From Bdellovibrionales bacterium (GTDB lineage Bacteria > Bdellovibrionota > Bdellovibrionia > Bdellovibrionales > UBA1609): 64,000 nt of DNA. Numbering within the stretch: the first letter of the stretch is position 1; every line of letters starts with the position of its first letter. Below, piece after piece: positions 41,616 through 49,865 of the stretch. Location of the stretch: assembly GCA_019637855.1 (NCBI GenBank), contig JAHBUX010000003.1, forward strand, positions 1 through 64,000, written 5' to 3'. Both the position numbers and the translations under genes were made by a program. The notes beneath the pieces were generated by a model. It ran no database searches, had not been told where the DNA came from, and worked only from the letters and a program-made list of their open reading frames with translations.

Positions 41616-43190
41616 CTAAGTCGCCGAGATGCGAAACTCCAGCTCCGGGTTTTCCTTCTTCAACCAGTTGAGATCCCACTCTTTTTCTAGCAGGACCACC
41701 GGACGCTCATTTTCGTCGTGATAGAGCTTGGCGCCGCCACCGATGGCGCCCTTGGGCGGATTTCCCGCCTTGTCAACCGGCCAACGGGCCGCAGTGAACG
41801 GCAGGCGGTCAAGACGCACATCGAGTTGATACTCATCATTCAGCCGGAACAGCAGAACATCGAACTGCAGTTCTCCCACCACACCGACAACCGGATCTTG
41901 TTTGCCGATCAAAGGATCGTAGAGCAGCTGAATAGTTCCCTCTTCAGCCAACTGCTGCACACCTTTTTGCAGAGTCTTGCGCTTCAGCGGATCTTTGATC
42001 GACAAGCGACCAAAGATCTCCGGCGAAAAACGCGGGATCGGATCAAACTTCAAATCCTTACCCGCCGTAATGGTGTCACCGATTTGGAAATAACCGGTGT
42101 CGATAATGCCGACAATATCGCCCGGAAATGCATTCTCAACGGTCTCGCGTTCACGCGCCATAAACTGGTTGGCGTAAGACAAACGCAGTTCACGATCTAA
42201 GCGCGTGTGATGCACCTTCATGCCACGCTCAAACTGCCCCGAGCAGATGCGCAAGAAAGCCACGCGATCGCGATGTTTGCGATCCATGTTGGCTTGAATC
42301 TTAAAAATGAAACCGGAGAAACTCTTCGATGTCGGCGCGATCTCGCCCGCCGTGCTATGGCGCGCTCCAGGCGGCGGCGAATACTGCGCGAACAGCTCTA
42401 AGAAAATATCCACGCCCCAGTTGTGTTTGGCGCTACCAAAGGTCATGGGTGACACTTGCCCGTTCATAAACTCTTCCGGGCTGAACTCACCAATGGCGAC
42501 TTCGAGCAACTCCATCTCTTCTTGCAGCTTATCAAAGAGGTACTGACCGACACGCTCTAAGATGACCGGGTCGTTCCAACCACTGACTTTAACCACCTCA
42601 GGCTCAACACGGCCGCGCTCAAACAGCAGCATCTCTTGACGCTGACGATGATAAAGCCCGCGAAAGCGATCGCCGATCCCAATTGGCCAAGTCACCGGAT
42701 AGCACTTAATGCCGAGAGTGTTCTCGACGTCATCGATCAGTTCAAGCGGATCTTTACCTTCGCGATCCATCTTGTTGGCAAAGGTGAAGATCGGAATTCG
42801 GCGCAGGCGGCAGACCTCATACAGCTTGCGGGTCTGAGCCTCCACCCCTTTGGCGGCATCAATCAACATGGCCGCGCAATCTGCGGCGATCAACGTACGG
42901 TAGGTGTCTTCACCGAAGTCTTTGTGGCCGGGAGTATCGAGCAGGTTCACGCGCAGGTTATGAAAATCAAACTGCATCACGCTGGAGGTGATCGAGACCC
43001 CGCGTTGCTGCTCTAAGGTCATCCAATCCGAGGTGGCCTTTTTAGTGCCCGACTTGCCATGCACTTCACCGGCTTCACGGATCACCCCTCCGAGCCATAG
43101 GATCTTTTCTGTGATGGTGGTTTTACCGGCGTCAGGGTGAGAGATGATCGCAAATGTGCGCCGACGGGACACTTCTTCTTCAAACGTCAT
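41616..43190 (-). CDS. prfC: Peptide chain release factor 3
   Basis: 524 residues, the usual RF3 length. The GTPase that recycles RF1/RF2 from ribosomes. G1 is SHPDAGKTTITEKIL (~17-31), followed by DTPGHKDFGEDTYRTL (G3), ANKMDRE (G4), and then the beta-barrel domains with GDTITAGKDLKFDPIPRFSPEIFGRL. The C-terminal part reads ELQFDVLLFRL, as in RF3. Its stop lies 4 bp from a REPIN-like hairpin. Confidence 0.96.
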   Translation of the reverse strand: MTFEEEVSRRRTFAIISHPDAGKTTITEKILWLGGVIREAGEVHGKSGTKKATSDWMTLEQQRGVSITSSVMQFDFHNLRVNLLDTPGHKDFGEDTYRTLIAADCAAMLIDAAKGVEAQTRKLYEVCRLRRIPIFTFANKMDREGKDPLELIDDVENTLGIKCYPVTWPIGIGDRFRGLYHRQRQEMLLFERGRVEPEVVKVSGWNDPVILERVGQYLFDKLQEEMELLEVAIGEFSPEEFMNGQVSPMTFGSAKHNWGVDIFLELFAQYSPPPGARHSTAGEIAPTSKSFSGFIFKIQANMDRKHRDRVAFLRICSGQFERGMKVHHTRLDRELRLSYANQFMARERETVENAFPGDIVGIIDTGYFQIGDTITAGKDLKFDPIPRFSPEIFGRLSIKDPLKRKTLQKGVQQLAEEGTIQLLYDPLIGKQDPVVGVVGELQFDVLLFRLNDEYQLDVRLDRLPFTAARWPVDKAGNPPKGAIGGGAKLYHDENERPVVLLEKEWDLNWLKKENPELEFRISAT

Positions 43191-43262
43191 GTAGAGGGGT
43201 TAGCCTCTTTGCCGGCAAAAGACAAGATGACATAGTGAGGCAAAAGCCGTAAATTCCGAGCC

Positions 43263-43502
43263 ATGGCCGACAAAACCAAGAAGTTCGAGGACAATATCGC
43301 CGGTCGATTTTACGTCGACAAAGAATGCATTGCCTGCGATGCCTGCATTTTGGCTGCCCCGGACCATTTTAAAATGCATGACGAAGACGGCCATGCGTTT
43401 GTGATCAAACAGCCCGAGGGGGAAGCCGAAGAAGCGCAGTGCAAAGAGGCGATGGAAGGCTGCCCGGTCGAAGCCATCGGCAACGACGGCGAAAAGCCTT
43501 AA
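43263..43502 (+). CDS. Small iron-sulfur ferredoxin
   Basis: 79 residues. The cluster motif is C-I-A-C-D-A-C near residues 24-30, with a fourth Cys in G-C-P-V-E-A-I near 67-68 and an extra Cys (~60). This fits a single-cluster ferredoxin of the Fer4_13/Fer4_19 kind ([4Fe-4S] or [3Fe-4S]), with an acidic middle. It is convergent with psd and overlaps it by 4 bp. The electron partner is unknown; the COG2509 flavoprotein gene is near but not in the operon. Confidence 0.85.
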   Translation: MADKTKKFEDNIAGRFYVDKECIACDACILAAPDHFKMHDEDGHAFVIKQPEGEAEEAQCKEAMEGCPVEAIGNDGEKP

Positions 43503-44329
43503 ACCCCCACCCCCATCAAGACCGAGCCGGGCATCAGCTGCCCGCGATTGAAGCCCTTTTCAAAAAGACAGATCACCGTTGAGCCTAGGTGAAAAATACC
43601 GAGCTCATCACCAGGCTTCACTGGCAACGGTGGACTATAATGACGTTCGGTCGGCGCATGCCACATCCAACGGTTAGAAATAATGCTGGGATCCAAAGTG
43701 ATGGTCATATGCCCCACATTGGTTGCGCCCACAAACACCAAGGACCAGCGCCCCAGCGGGTGTTCGAAGTTCAGCACCACACGCTCGTTTAAGCAGAACA
43801 GGCGACGAATATTGTGCACGCTCCACTCATTCACCGGCCACAATAGACCGGGAATATGGCGCGCGCTGACCAGATCTCCCGAGGTGGGCGAATGCACGCG
43901 ATGGTAGTCGGCCGGGCATAAATAATAAGTGTAGAACTGCCCATCTTCATAAATACGGGCCAGGTTTTCATCGCCTAAAAACTCCGCCACCGAGTAGGTC
44001 CAACCCTTGGCTTGAATCAGCTGACCTTGCTCGATTTTCCCCTGTTCGGTCAGTTTACCATCCACCGGATGTACGAACTGCCCTCCGACCGGGCGAATGC
44101 CAGCCTTCAATTTGCGTGTAAAAAACCCATCCAGGCTGTGATATTCGCCGGGCTGTAGTTCGGCCTCGGCCGCGTTGATTTTGAAAAATCTCGCAAACAA
44201 AGGCACCAAAAGCGCGGCCAGAGGGCCTGGCAGTGGCAAACGCATCAATAAACCGGTAGCTCGCGACAGCAACCGCTTGGGTACCCAGGGAAAAATCCAC
44301 GCGAAAAAACCATGCTTTAAAGCTTTCAT
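43499..44329 (-). CDS. psd: Phosphatidylserine decarboxylase
   Basis: 276 residues; makes phosphatidylethanolamine from phosphatidylserine. The self-cleavage site LGST is in IFHLGSTVICLFE near residue 252, where the pyruvoyl group forms from Ser. Upstream are HPVDGKLTEQG (~87-97) and ADYHRVHSP (~140-148), the catalytic Asp/His region. An N-terminal hydrophobic stretch anchors it to the inner membrane. It is encoded alone, converging with the ferredoxin gene. Confidence 0.94.
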   Translation of the reverse strand: MKALKHGFFAWIFPWVPKRLLSRATGLLMRLPLPGPLAALLVPLFARFFKINAAEAELQPGEYHSLDGFFTRKLKAGIRPVGGQFVHPVDGKLTEQGKIEQGQLIQAKGWTYSVAEFLGDENLARIYEDGQFYTYYLCPADYHRVHSPTSGDLVSARHIPGLLWPVNEWSVHNIRRLFCLNERVVLNFEHPLGRWSLVFVGATNVGHMTITLDPSIISNRWMWHAPTERHYSPPLPVKPGDELGIFHLGSTVICLFEKGFNRGQLMPGSVLMGVGV

Positions 44330-44365
44330 TGCCCGCTACTTTAGAAGGTGGATACAAGAGAGTCC

Positions 44366-45949
44366 ATGAGTCGCACTCTGCGCAATATTAAACTTGGACT
44401 GGACGAATCCCTAGAGGAGCATCTGGCATGGCTTGCGCCAGACCATGGGGATTTTCGTATTTTGCGCCAGAGTGTGGACGCCCGCACCCGCCATTCGCCT
44501 CACTTCGTCTATAGCGTCGAAGTGTTTGATAAGGGCGAGACGGCTGAACGCCCGCGCATCGACGTCGAGCCTGTGGCCTTCAGTGGACTCCCCGTGGTCA
44601 TTTTAGGTGCGGGGCCGGCGGGCATGTTCGCGGCTTTGCGCTTGGGCGAGCGCGGAATTCCCACCATTTTGCTCGAGCAGGGATCTGAAACCAGCAAGCG
44701 TGTGCGCGCCATCACTAAGTTTTGGCGCACGGGCGAACTCGACCCGGTCAACAACGTCGGGTTCGGCGAGGGCGGGGCCGGTCTATTCTCCGACGGTAAG
44801 CTCATCACGCGAATCAAGAGTGAGCATATCCCCTATGTAATGCAACGTTTGGTGCAATTCGGAGCGCCGGCTGAGATTGAGTATCTGTCGAATCCCCATG
44901 TGGGCTCAGACCGCATTCGCCGTGTGATTCCGAAGCTGCGCGAACGCTTGCGCGAGTTGGGTTGTCAGATTCGTTTCGATAGCAAAGTGGAAGAAGTTTT
45001 AACTCGGGATAAGAGGATCACCGGCGTGCGCCTAGCTTCTAGCGGCGGCGCAACAGGTGAGGATGGCGAAATCATTCCCTGCGAGCGCTTGGTCCTAGCC
45101 TGCGGCCATTCCTCCGAAGACATGTTCAAACACCTGCACGAGCTCGGTGTATTTATGGAGGGAAAATCCTTCGCTTTAGGTCTTCGCATCGAACACCCGC
45201 AATCCTATATCAACCAGGTGCAATTCCGCGAACATGCCGAACATCCCTTACTGGGCGCCGCCAATTACAAACTCGCCTATCATGACAAAGAAGATGACAA
45301 GGGCGTCTACAGCTTCTGCATGTGCCCGGGCGGTTATGTGTTGTCCAGTGCCACCGGCCCCGGCGGAGTGGTGGCCAATGGCATGAGCAACTTCAACCGC
45401 AACTCGCGCTTTGCCAACGCCGCCATTGTTGTGAGCGTGAATCATCAAGAGAGTTTCGGTGATGATCTTTTCGGCGGATTAAAATTCAGACAGCACATAG
45501 AGGCCGAAGGTTTGCGTTTGGTGCAAGAGGCGGGCGGCACGCGCGAACTCCCCGCTCAACGCTTGGTCGATTTCTTGGACGAGCGCAGTGGACCTGTGGT
45601 CGACACCTCGTGCCCATCTGGCGTGGTGCCCGCTCGCCTGGACAGTTTGTTCTCAGCCGACTTTCGCAAGCACTTCCATGACGGCTTAAAAAAATTCGAC
45701 CGTGAGATGAACGGCTTTATTTCCGACAGCGCTTTGTTGCACGGGGTGGAATCGCGCACGTCATGCCCGGTGCGCATCACTCGCGACGCCAATACGTTTC
45801 AATCGTTGTCTCATCAGGGGCTTTATCCGGCCGGCGAAGGTGCCGGTTATGCGGGCGGCATCACAAGCGCTGCATGTGACGGTATTCGTATTGCGGAAGC
45901 AATCGTATCTGAAGTCAGCGCAAATGCATTCATGGTTGCAAAAATATAG
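44366..45949 (+). CDS. COG2509-type FAD-dependent oxidoreductase
   Basis: About 527 residues. The FAD-binding Rossmann motif is VVILGAGPAGMFAALRLGERG (~76-96), followed by GFGEGGAGLFSDGKL, and the C-terminal substrate domain holds FCMCPGGYV and LYPAGEGAGYAGGI near the end (~490-505). This is the widespread uncharacterised FAD dehydrogenase family COG2509. The ATG at 44366 is preferred; a GTG at 44348 would add six residues. The family is often tied to thiol or quinone chemistry, but the substrate is unknown. Confidence 0.88.
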   Translation: MSRTLRNIKLGLDESLEEHLAWLAPDHGDFRILRQSVDARTRHSPHFVYSVEVFDKGETAERPRIDVEPVAFSGLPVVILGAGPAGMFAALRLGERGIPTILLEQGSETSKRVRAITKFWRTGELDPVNNVGFGEGGAGLFSDGKLITRIKSEHIPYVMQRLVQFGAPAEIEYLSNPHVGSDRIRRVIPKLRERLRELGCQIRFDSKVEEVLTRDKRITGVRLASSGGATGEDGEIIPCERLVLACGHSSEDMFKHLHELGVFMEGKSFALGLRIEHPQSYINQVQFREHAEHPLLGAANYKLAYHDKEDDKGVYSFCMCPGGYVLSSATGPGGVVANGMSNFNRNSRFANAAIVVSVNHQESFGDDLFGGLKFRQHIEAEGLRLVQEAGGTRELPAQRLVDFLDERSGPVVDTSCPSGVVPARLDSLFSADFRKHFHDGLKKFDREMNGFISDSALLHGVESRTSCPVRITRDANTFQSLSHQGLYPAGEGAGYAGGITSAACDGIRIAEAIVSEVSANAFMVAKI

Positions 45950-45958
45950 GAGATGTTT

Positions 45959-46264
45959 ATGAAACTCATTCTAACCCTACTCACCCTGCTCGCCAGCCCG
46001 CTTGCTTTCGCCGGATCACAGGCGCCTTGCGCGAATGCAGCCGCAGTCGCCGCCGTAGACTTTGTACGCGAGGATTTTCGCGGCGGCCCACTTGGCTCTT
46101 TGAACGTTTTGCAGCAGTGGTATTCGGATCGCGTGGACAATGTGATCTATTACGGCGTCACGGTTGAAGTTGAAGACTATGAGTTGAATATCAACATTGG
46201 CTTAGAGGTTCCGACCTGTAAACGTGTAGAGGCGAGTTATATTTTCCAGGAAGACGAGGTTTAA
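45959..46264 (+). CDS. Small exported protein, unknown
   Basis: 101 residues with a signal peptide ending A-F-A-G, two cysteines (~24 and ~88) that could pair, and an acidic beta-rich mature part. AGGAG lies 7 nt before the ATG at 45959; the in-frame ATG at 45953 is too close. It follows the FAD oxidoreductase by 9 bp. No family is recognised. Confidence 0.65.
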   Translation: MKLILTLLTLLASPLAFAGSQAPCANAAAVAAVDFVREDFRGGPLGSLNVLQQWYSDRVDNVIYYGVTVEVEDYELNINIGLEVPTCKRVEASYIFQEDEV

Positions 46265-46265
46265 G

Positions 46266-46289
46266 AACGCAGCGAAGCACCGCTGCGTT
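46266..46289. terminator. Bidirectional hairpin between small exported gene and scpB
   Basis: A 9-bp stem (AACGCAGCG/CGCTGCGTT) with a 6-nt loop in the 33-bp gap between two convergent genes. The T-runs are short, so termination strength is uncertain. Confidence 0.5.
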
Positions 46290-46297
46290 TCAAAGGC

Positions 46298-47623
46298 TTA
46301 GACTTCTAACGGACGATCGTCCTCTTCTTCGACAACCGCCTCGGCGGTTTCAATCACGGCAACAGCTTCACTCTCAGCGGCTTCGACACCTTCGGTGACA
46401 AAGGCGACCTCTTCACTGGCCGCCTCTTGCTCCACTAAAGAGCGTTCATAACGCTCCAGCCATTTGCGATCTTTGTCTTCAACGGCTTCGCCAACCAGAA
46501 GGGCTTCGCGCAAGCTCTGAGCCCGCTCCTGATCACGCTTCTCGCGCATGCGCTGCTTTTCTTGCTCGAAGAAATCCGAGCTGGTGGAAATGGTGGTGAG
46601 TTCGTCGGTGATTTTCAGCAGCTCATCTTCCGCTTCCGAATAGCTCTTACCGACTTCGTTCGACAGCTGACCGGTCAGATCACTCAAAGTCTCTTTGTCT
46701 TCGACTTCGCCAATACCTTCGGGAATCAGCTGATCGATCTCAGCTAAAGAGGGTAATTCTTGTAGATTGCGCAAGCCAAAGATCTCTAAAAATTTTCGGG
46801 TGGTTTCATAGAACATGGGCTTGCCGGGCAAATCGCTTCGCTCACCAAAAGTGACCAGATGCTTTTCCATCAAAGCGCGCAGCAAGTGGCCAGACTCCAC
46901 ACCACGGATCTCATCCATCTGCGCTTTGGTCACCGGCTGCTTGTAAGCGACGATCGACATCACCTCAAGGGCTGGGCCCGAGAGTTTAAACGGACGCGCC
47001 TTCACCGACTGACGCAGGTATTTCATATTGTCGGCCTTGGTGCGCAGCTGAAATCCGCCGCCCACTTCTTCCAGCGAAAAACCACGGGCTGAGCCAGCGT
47101 ACTCTTCATTGAGGAAAGTCAGCGCCTCACGAATATCTTTCGACTTCGCGTTGGTTCCTTTGAAGGCCTGTTTGATCACAGCAATGCTAAGCGCTTTGTC
47201 GGTCGAGAACAAAATGCTTTCGACTACAGAGCGAATCTGCTCGGCTGTCAGATGCTCCACATCTTCGATTTCAGCGGATTCAAAGCCAGCCAGTTCCGTA
47301 TCGGCGAGATTTCCTTCAGCAGGCGCTTCCTCTTCGTCCTCTGCCATTTCAAGGTTGTCTTCGCTCTCATCGGCCGGCGAGACTTCACCTTCCACATGCT
47401 CTTCTTCCGACATCGCAAGATCATCGGGGCCTTCATTGTCGGAGTCGACTTCGTCTTCGGCGAACTCAAGGTTCAAGCCTTCGACTTCAGCCATCTCCAT
47501 CAAGTCACCTTCTGCGGAGGCGCCGGCCGGTGCGGCTTCTGCTGTCCCGGTGGTCTCGACCACGGCCTCATCGACGATGATCTCTTCGGTCTGCTTTTTC
47601 GACTTTTTGCTCTTACGGCTCAT
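46298..47623 (-). CDS. scpB: Condensin subunit ScpB with long acidic extensions
   Basis: 441 residues, about twice the family norm. The ScpB core (two winged helices) runs ~125-300: AEQIRSVVESILFSTDKALS, LSGPALEVMSIVAYKQPVTKAQMDEIRGV and FYETTRKFLEIFGLRNL. Before it lie 120 residues that are almost all Glu/Asp/Ala, and after it another acidic and helical tail. ScpB and ScpA together bridge SMC arms in chromosome organisation. The ATGA overlap with scpA gives coupled translation. The tails are unusual and may control complex assembly. Confidence 0.9.
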   Translation of the reverse strand: MSRKSKKSKKQTEEIIVDEAVVETTGTAEAAPAGASAEGDLMEMAEVEGLNLEFAEDEVDSDNEGPDDLAMSEEEHVEGEVSPADESEDNLEMAEDEEEAPAEGNLADTELAGFESAEIEDVEHLTAEQIRSVVESILFSTDKALSIAVIKQAFKGTNAKSKDIREALTFLNEEYAGSARGFSLEEVGGGFQLRTKADNMKYLRQSVKARPFKLSGPALEVMSIVAYKQPVTKAQMDEIRGVESGHLLRALMEKHLVTFGERSDLPGKPMFYETTRKFLEIFGLRNLQELPSLAEIDQLIPEGIGEVEDKETLSDLTGQLSNEVGKSYSEAEDELLKITDELTTISTSSDFFEQEKQRMREKRDQERAQSLREALLVGEAVEDKDRKWLERYERSLVEQEAASEEVAFVTEGVEAAESEAVAVIETAEAVVEEEDDRPLEV

Positions 47624-49110
47624 GACTTCACCTCAGGATCATCTTTAAACGCATCAAAGGCCGACAGCGCGGCACTCATGGCACTATTCAGTTTCTCTTT
47701 CACAACGTCGGTCTCATCCGGCGCGGTCAAAAACGCAATGTCAGCCGGACTGGGACGAGACTTCGCAGGCTCTTTGGGCTCGTCAGTCACCGCAGCTTCA
47801 ACAGGCTCTTCCGTTGCCGGAAGCGGGATAGTATCTAAAGAGGCAGTAGCCTCAAGGTCAGATTGCTCCGTCACCACTTTGAGCGCTGCTTCAACCGCTG
47901 CGGGCGCAGCTTCCGCAGGTTCGGGACCCAGAGCAAAACTCTGCGTCAATGCCGCCAATTCCTCAGGTACAGAATCCACCTGTTGCGCAACAGACTCATC
48001 TGCCGCGACCACTTCAAGAGAGGCCGTTTCAACAACGGCTTCCGGCGCACTCAATGTTTCCGACTCAATCACCTGTTGCGCAACACCGATATCCACGGCG
48101 GCAATTTCAGTGACACTCTCATCCGCCGCCGTGTGCACCACGTCCACCACCGCATTGATCGCCGCGCCATCAACCGGTGTGCTGTTTTCTGCGAACAAAC
48201 GAATCTCTTCAGCGGCGATATCATCGTCGGAAGCCGCGTCGGCATAGCCCTCGCCAACAACTGGACCTTCTTCACCCTCAAGCTCTGCGACCGGCTCATC
48301 CAGCGTCAGCTGAGCTTCGTGCATGATTTCGTCGGCTTTGGCCGCCGCATTCACCGATTCATAGTTTTCAGCTCGCGACACAGCCGCATTGTCGATGGCT
48401 TGCTTCGACTCAATGTGAATGTCGGCAAACGGCTCAGTCTGAAAAACCGAGACAAAGCCCATCTTCGCGAGTTCCAACAAAGACAAGAAGGTCACCAAAA
48501 CCTGGCTACCCACATTCTCTTTCGCCGTGATCAACTCGCGAAAAACCACACGCCGACCGACGACCAAAAAATCCTTCATTTCCAAAATGCGCGCCGCAAT
48601 CGATTGCAGTTCGCCCGCAACACGGTGAACTGTCTTCTTCATATTACGAACAGCGGTGCGATAGGCCGAGATCAAAGAGAAGAGCGGGTTTTCGGCCAAA
48701 ACCAATTCGCCCTCGTCCAAAGCCTCGACATTGGTGCGCTCGCCGCGCGTGAAGACATCGCGACCAAGCAACGGGCGCTTATACAAATCCACAGACAGTT
48801 CGCGGATACGCTTATACTCAACCAGCTTTTGCACCAGCTCTTTGCGCGGATCTTCAGAAACCTCTTCGCCCTCTTCATTGTACTGAGGCAAAAGCATGCG
48901 CGATTTGATGTGCAATAAAGTGGCAGCCATGGCTACGAACTCGCCGGCCACTTCCAAATCCAGACGACGCATCGTCTTGATGTATTCGAGGTATTGACGC
49001 GTGATTTCATGGATATTGATGTTAAAAATATCCATCTCTTGCTCGCGAATTAAGTGCAGCAAGAGGCCCAGCGGACCCTCAAACCGCTCTAACTGAACGT
49101 GAATGCTCAA
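47620..49110 (-). CDS. scpA: Condensin kleisin ScpA with long acidic tail
   Basis: 496 residues; a normal ScpA is about 250. The kleisin core is the first ~240 residues: RFEGPLGLLLHLIREQEMDI, MAATLLHIKSRMLLP, and the C-terminal winged helix VTFLSLLELAKMGFVSVFQ followed by FADIHI. The remaining ~255 residues are an Ala/Glu/Val-rich acidic region ending in a short helical patch. The start is TTG with GGAG upstream. The tail matches in character the one on ScpB, suggesting joint evolution. Confidence 0.9.
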   Translation of the reverse strand: MSIHVQLERFEGPLGLLLHLIREQEMDIFNINIHEITRQYLEYIKTMRRLDLEVAGEFVAMAATLLHIKSRMLLPQYNEEGEEVSEDPRKELVQKLVEYKRIRELSVDLYKRPLLGRDVFTRGERTNVEALDEGELVLAENPLFSLISAYRTAVRNMKKTVHRVAGELQSIAARILEMKDFLVVGRRVVFRELITAKENVGSQVLVTFLSLLELAKMGFVSVFQTEPFADIHIESKQAIDNAAVSRAENYESVNAAAKADEIMHEAQLTLDEPVAELEGEEGPVVGEGYADAASDDDIAAEEIRLFAENSTPVDGAAINAVVDVVHTAADESVTEIAAVDIGVAQQVIESETLSAPEAVVETASLEVVAADESVAQQVDSVPEELAALTQSFALGPEPAEAAPAAVEAALKVVTEQSDLEATASLDTIPLPATEEPVEAAVTDEPKEPAKSRPSPADIAFLTAPDETDVVKEKLNSAMSAALSAFDAFKDDPEVKS

Positions 49111-49192
49111 GTTTTGTCTCCAAGCCTTGGACGTCAGTCCAGGCCATTAAATTCCACCAGCGTGGGACAGGTTTTTCAAGGCTTTTCTGGGA

Positions 49193-49852
49193 TTAGAGCA
49201 GAGAATGCCCAATGAGTGCGGAGACATACAGCAACTTTTCAGAGACGTAATGGACCGGCACCGCGAGGATTGGGCCGCCCATAAAAATCACCAGCAACAA
49301 TCCCATATTCAAAGCCGCCTGATTCTCCTCCAGCCAACGATTCCAGGAGTACGGCAGAAAAGGCTCGATGACCTTTCCACCATCCAAAGGATGAATCGGA
49401 ATCAGATTGAACACGGCCAAGAACAAATTCACCGAGAGGAAAACGCCGAGCAGCTTGATCAAGCCACCGCTTGGATCCGAGCCATAGGCAAGAGCGACAC
49501 CAAGCCCAATGGTCGCAACCAAAGCCAAAAACACATTCGACATCGGGCCAGCAAGTGCCACCCAGAACATATCCCACTTGGGCTTCATCAAGTTGCGCGA
49601 ATTCACCGGCACCGGCTTGGCCCAACCAAAGAAAAACGGGCTACTAAAAGCAATCGCAAGAATCGGCAGCAGCCAAGTGCCGATGGGATCGGCGTGCACC
49701 ATGGGATTCAAAGACAAACGGCCGCTCAATTCGGCCGTGCGATCACCGCGCATTTTGGCCACATAGCCGTGCGCGAACTCGTGAAAGCAGAGAGCGAATA
49801 AAAACGGGATAAAATAAATGGCGAGCTTGGCGCCGATCTCTACGAAGTCCAT
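49193..49852 (-). CDS. Site-2-protease-like membrane metalloprotease (M50)
   Basis: 219 residues with about five or six helices. The zinc motif H-E-F-A-H is in LCFHEFAHGYV (~23-33) and the third ligand in PIHPLDGGKV (~150-160). This is the small M50B family with no PDZ domain, often called site-2 protease family protein. It would cleave membrane proteins within the bilayer, commonly anti-sigma factors, but no target is evident here. It lies 14 bp after the DUF3857 gene on the same strand. Confidence 0.9.
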   Translation of the reverse strand: MDFVEIGAKLAIYFIPFLFALCFHEFAHGYVAKMRGDRTAELSGRLSLNPMVHADPIGTWLLPILAIAFSSPFFFGWAKPVPVNSRNLMKPKWDMFWVALAGPMSNVFLALVATIGLGVALAYGSDPSGGLIKLLGVFLSVNLFLAVFNLIPIHPLDGGKVIEPFLPYSWNRWLEENQAALNMGLLLVIFMGGPILAVPVHYVSEKLLYVSALIGHSLL

Positions 49853-49865
49853 GCCTCAACCTATC

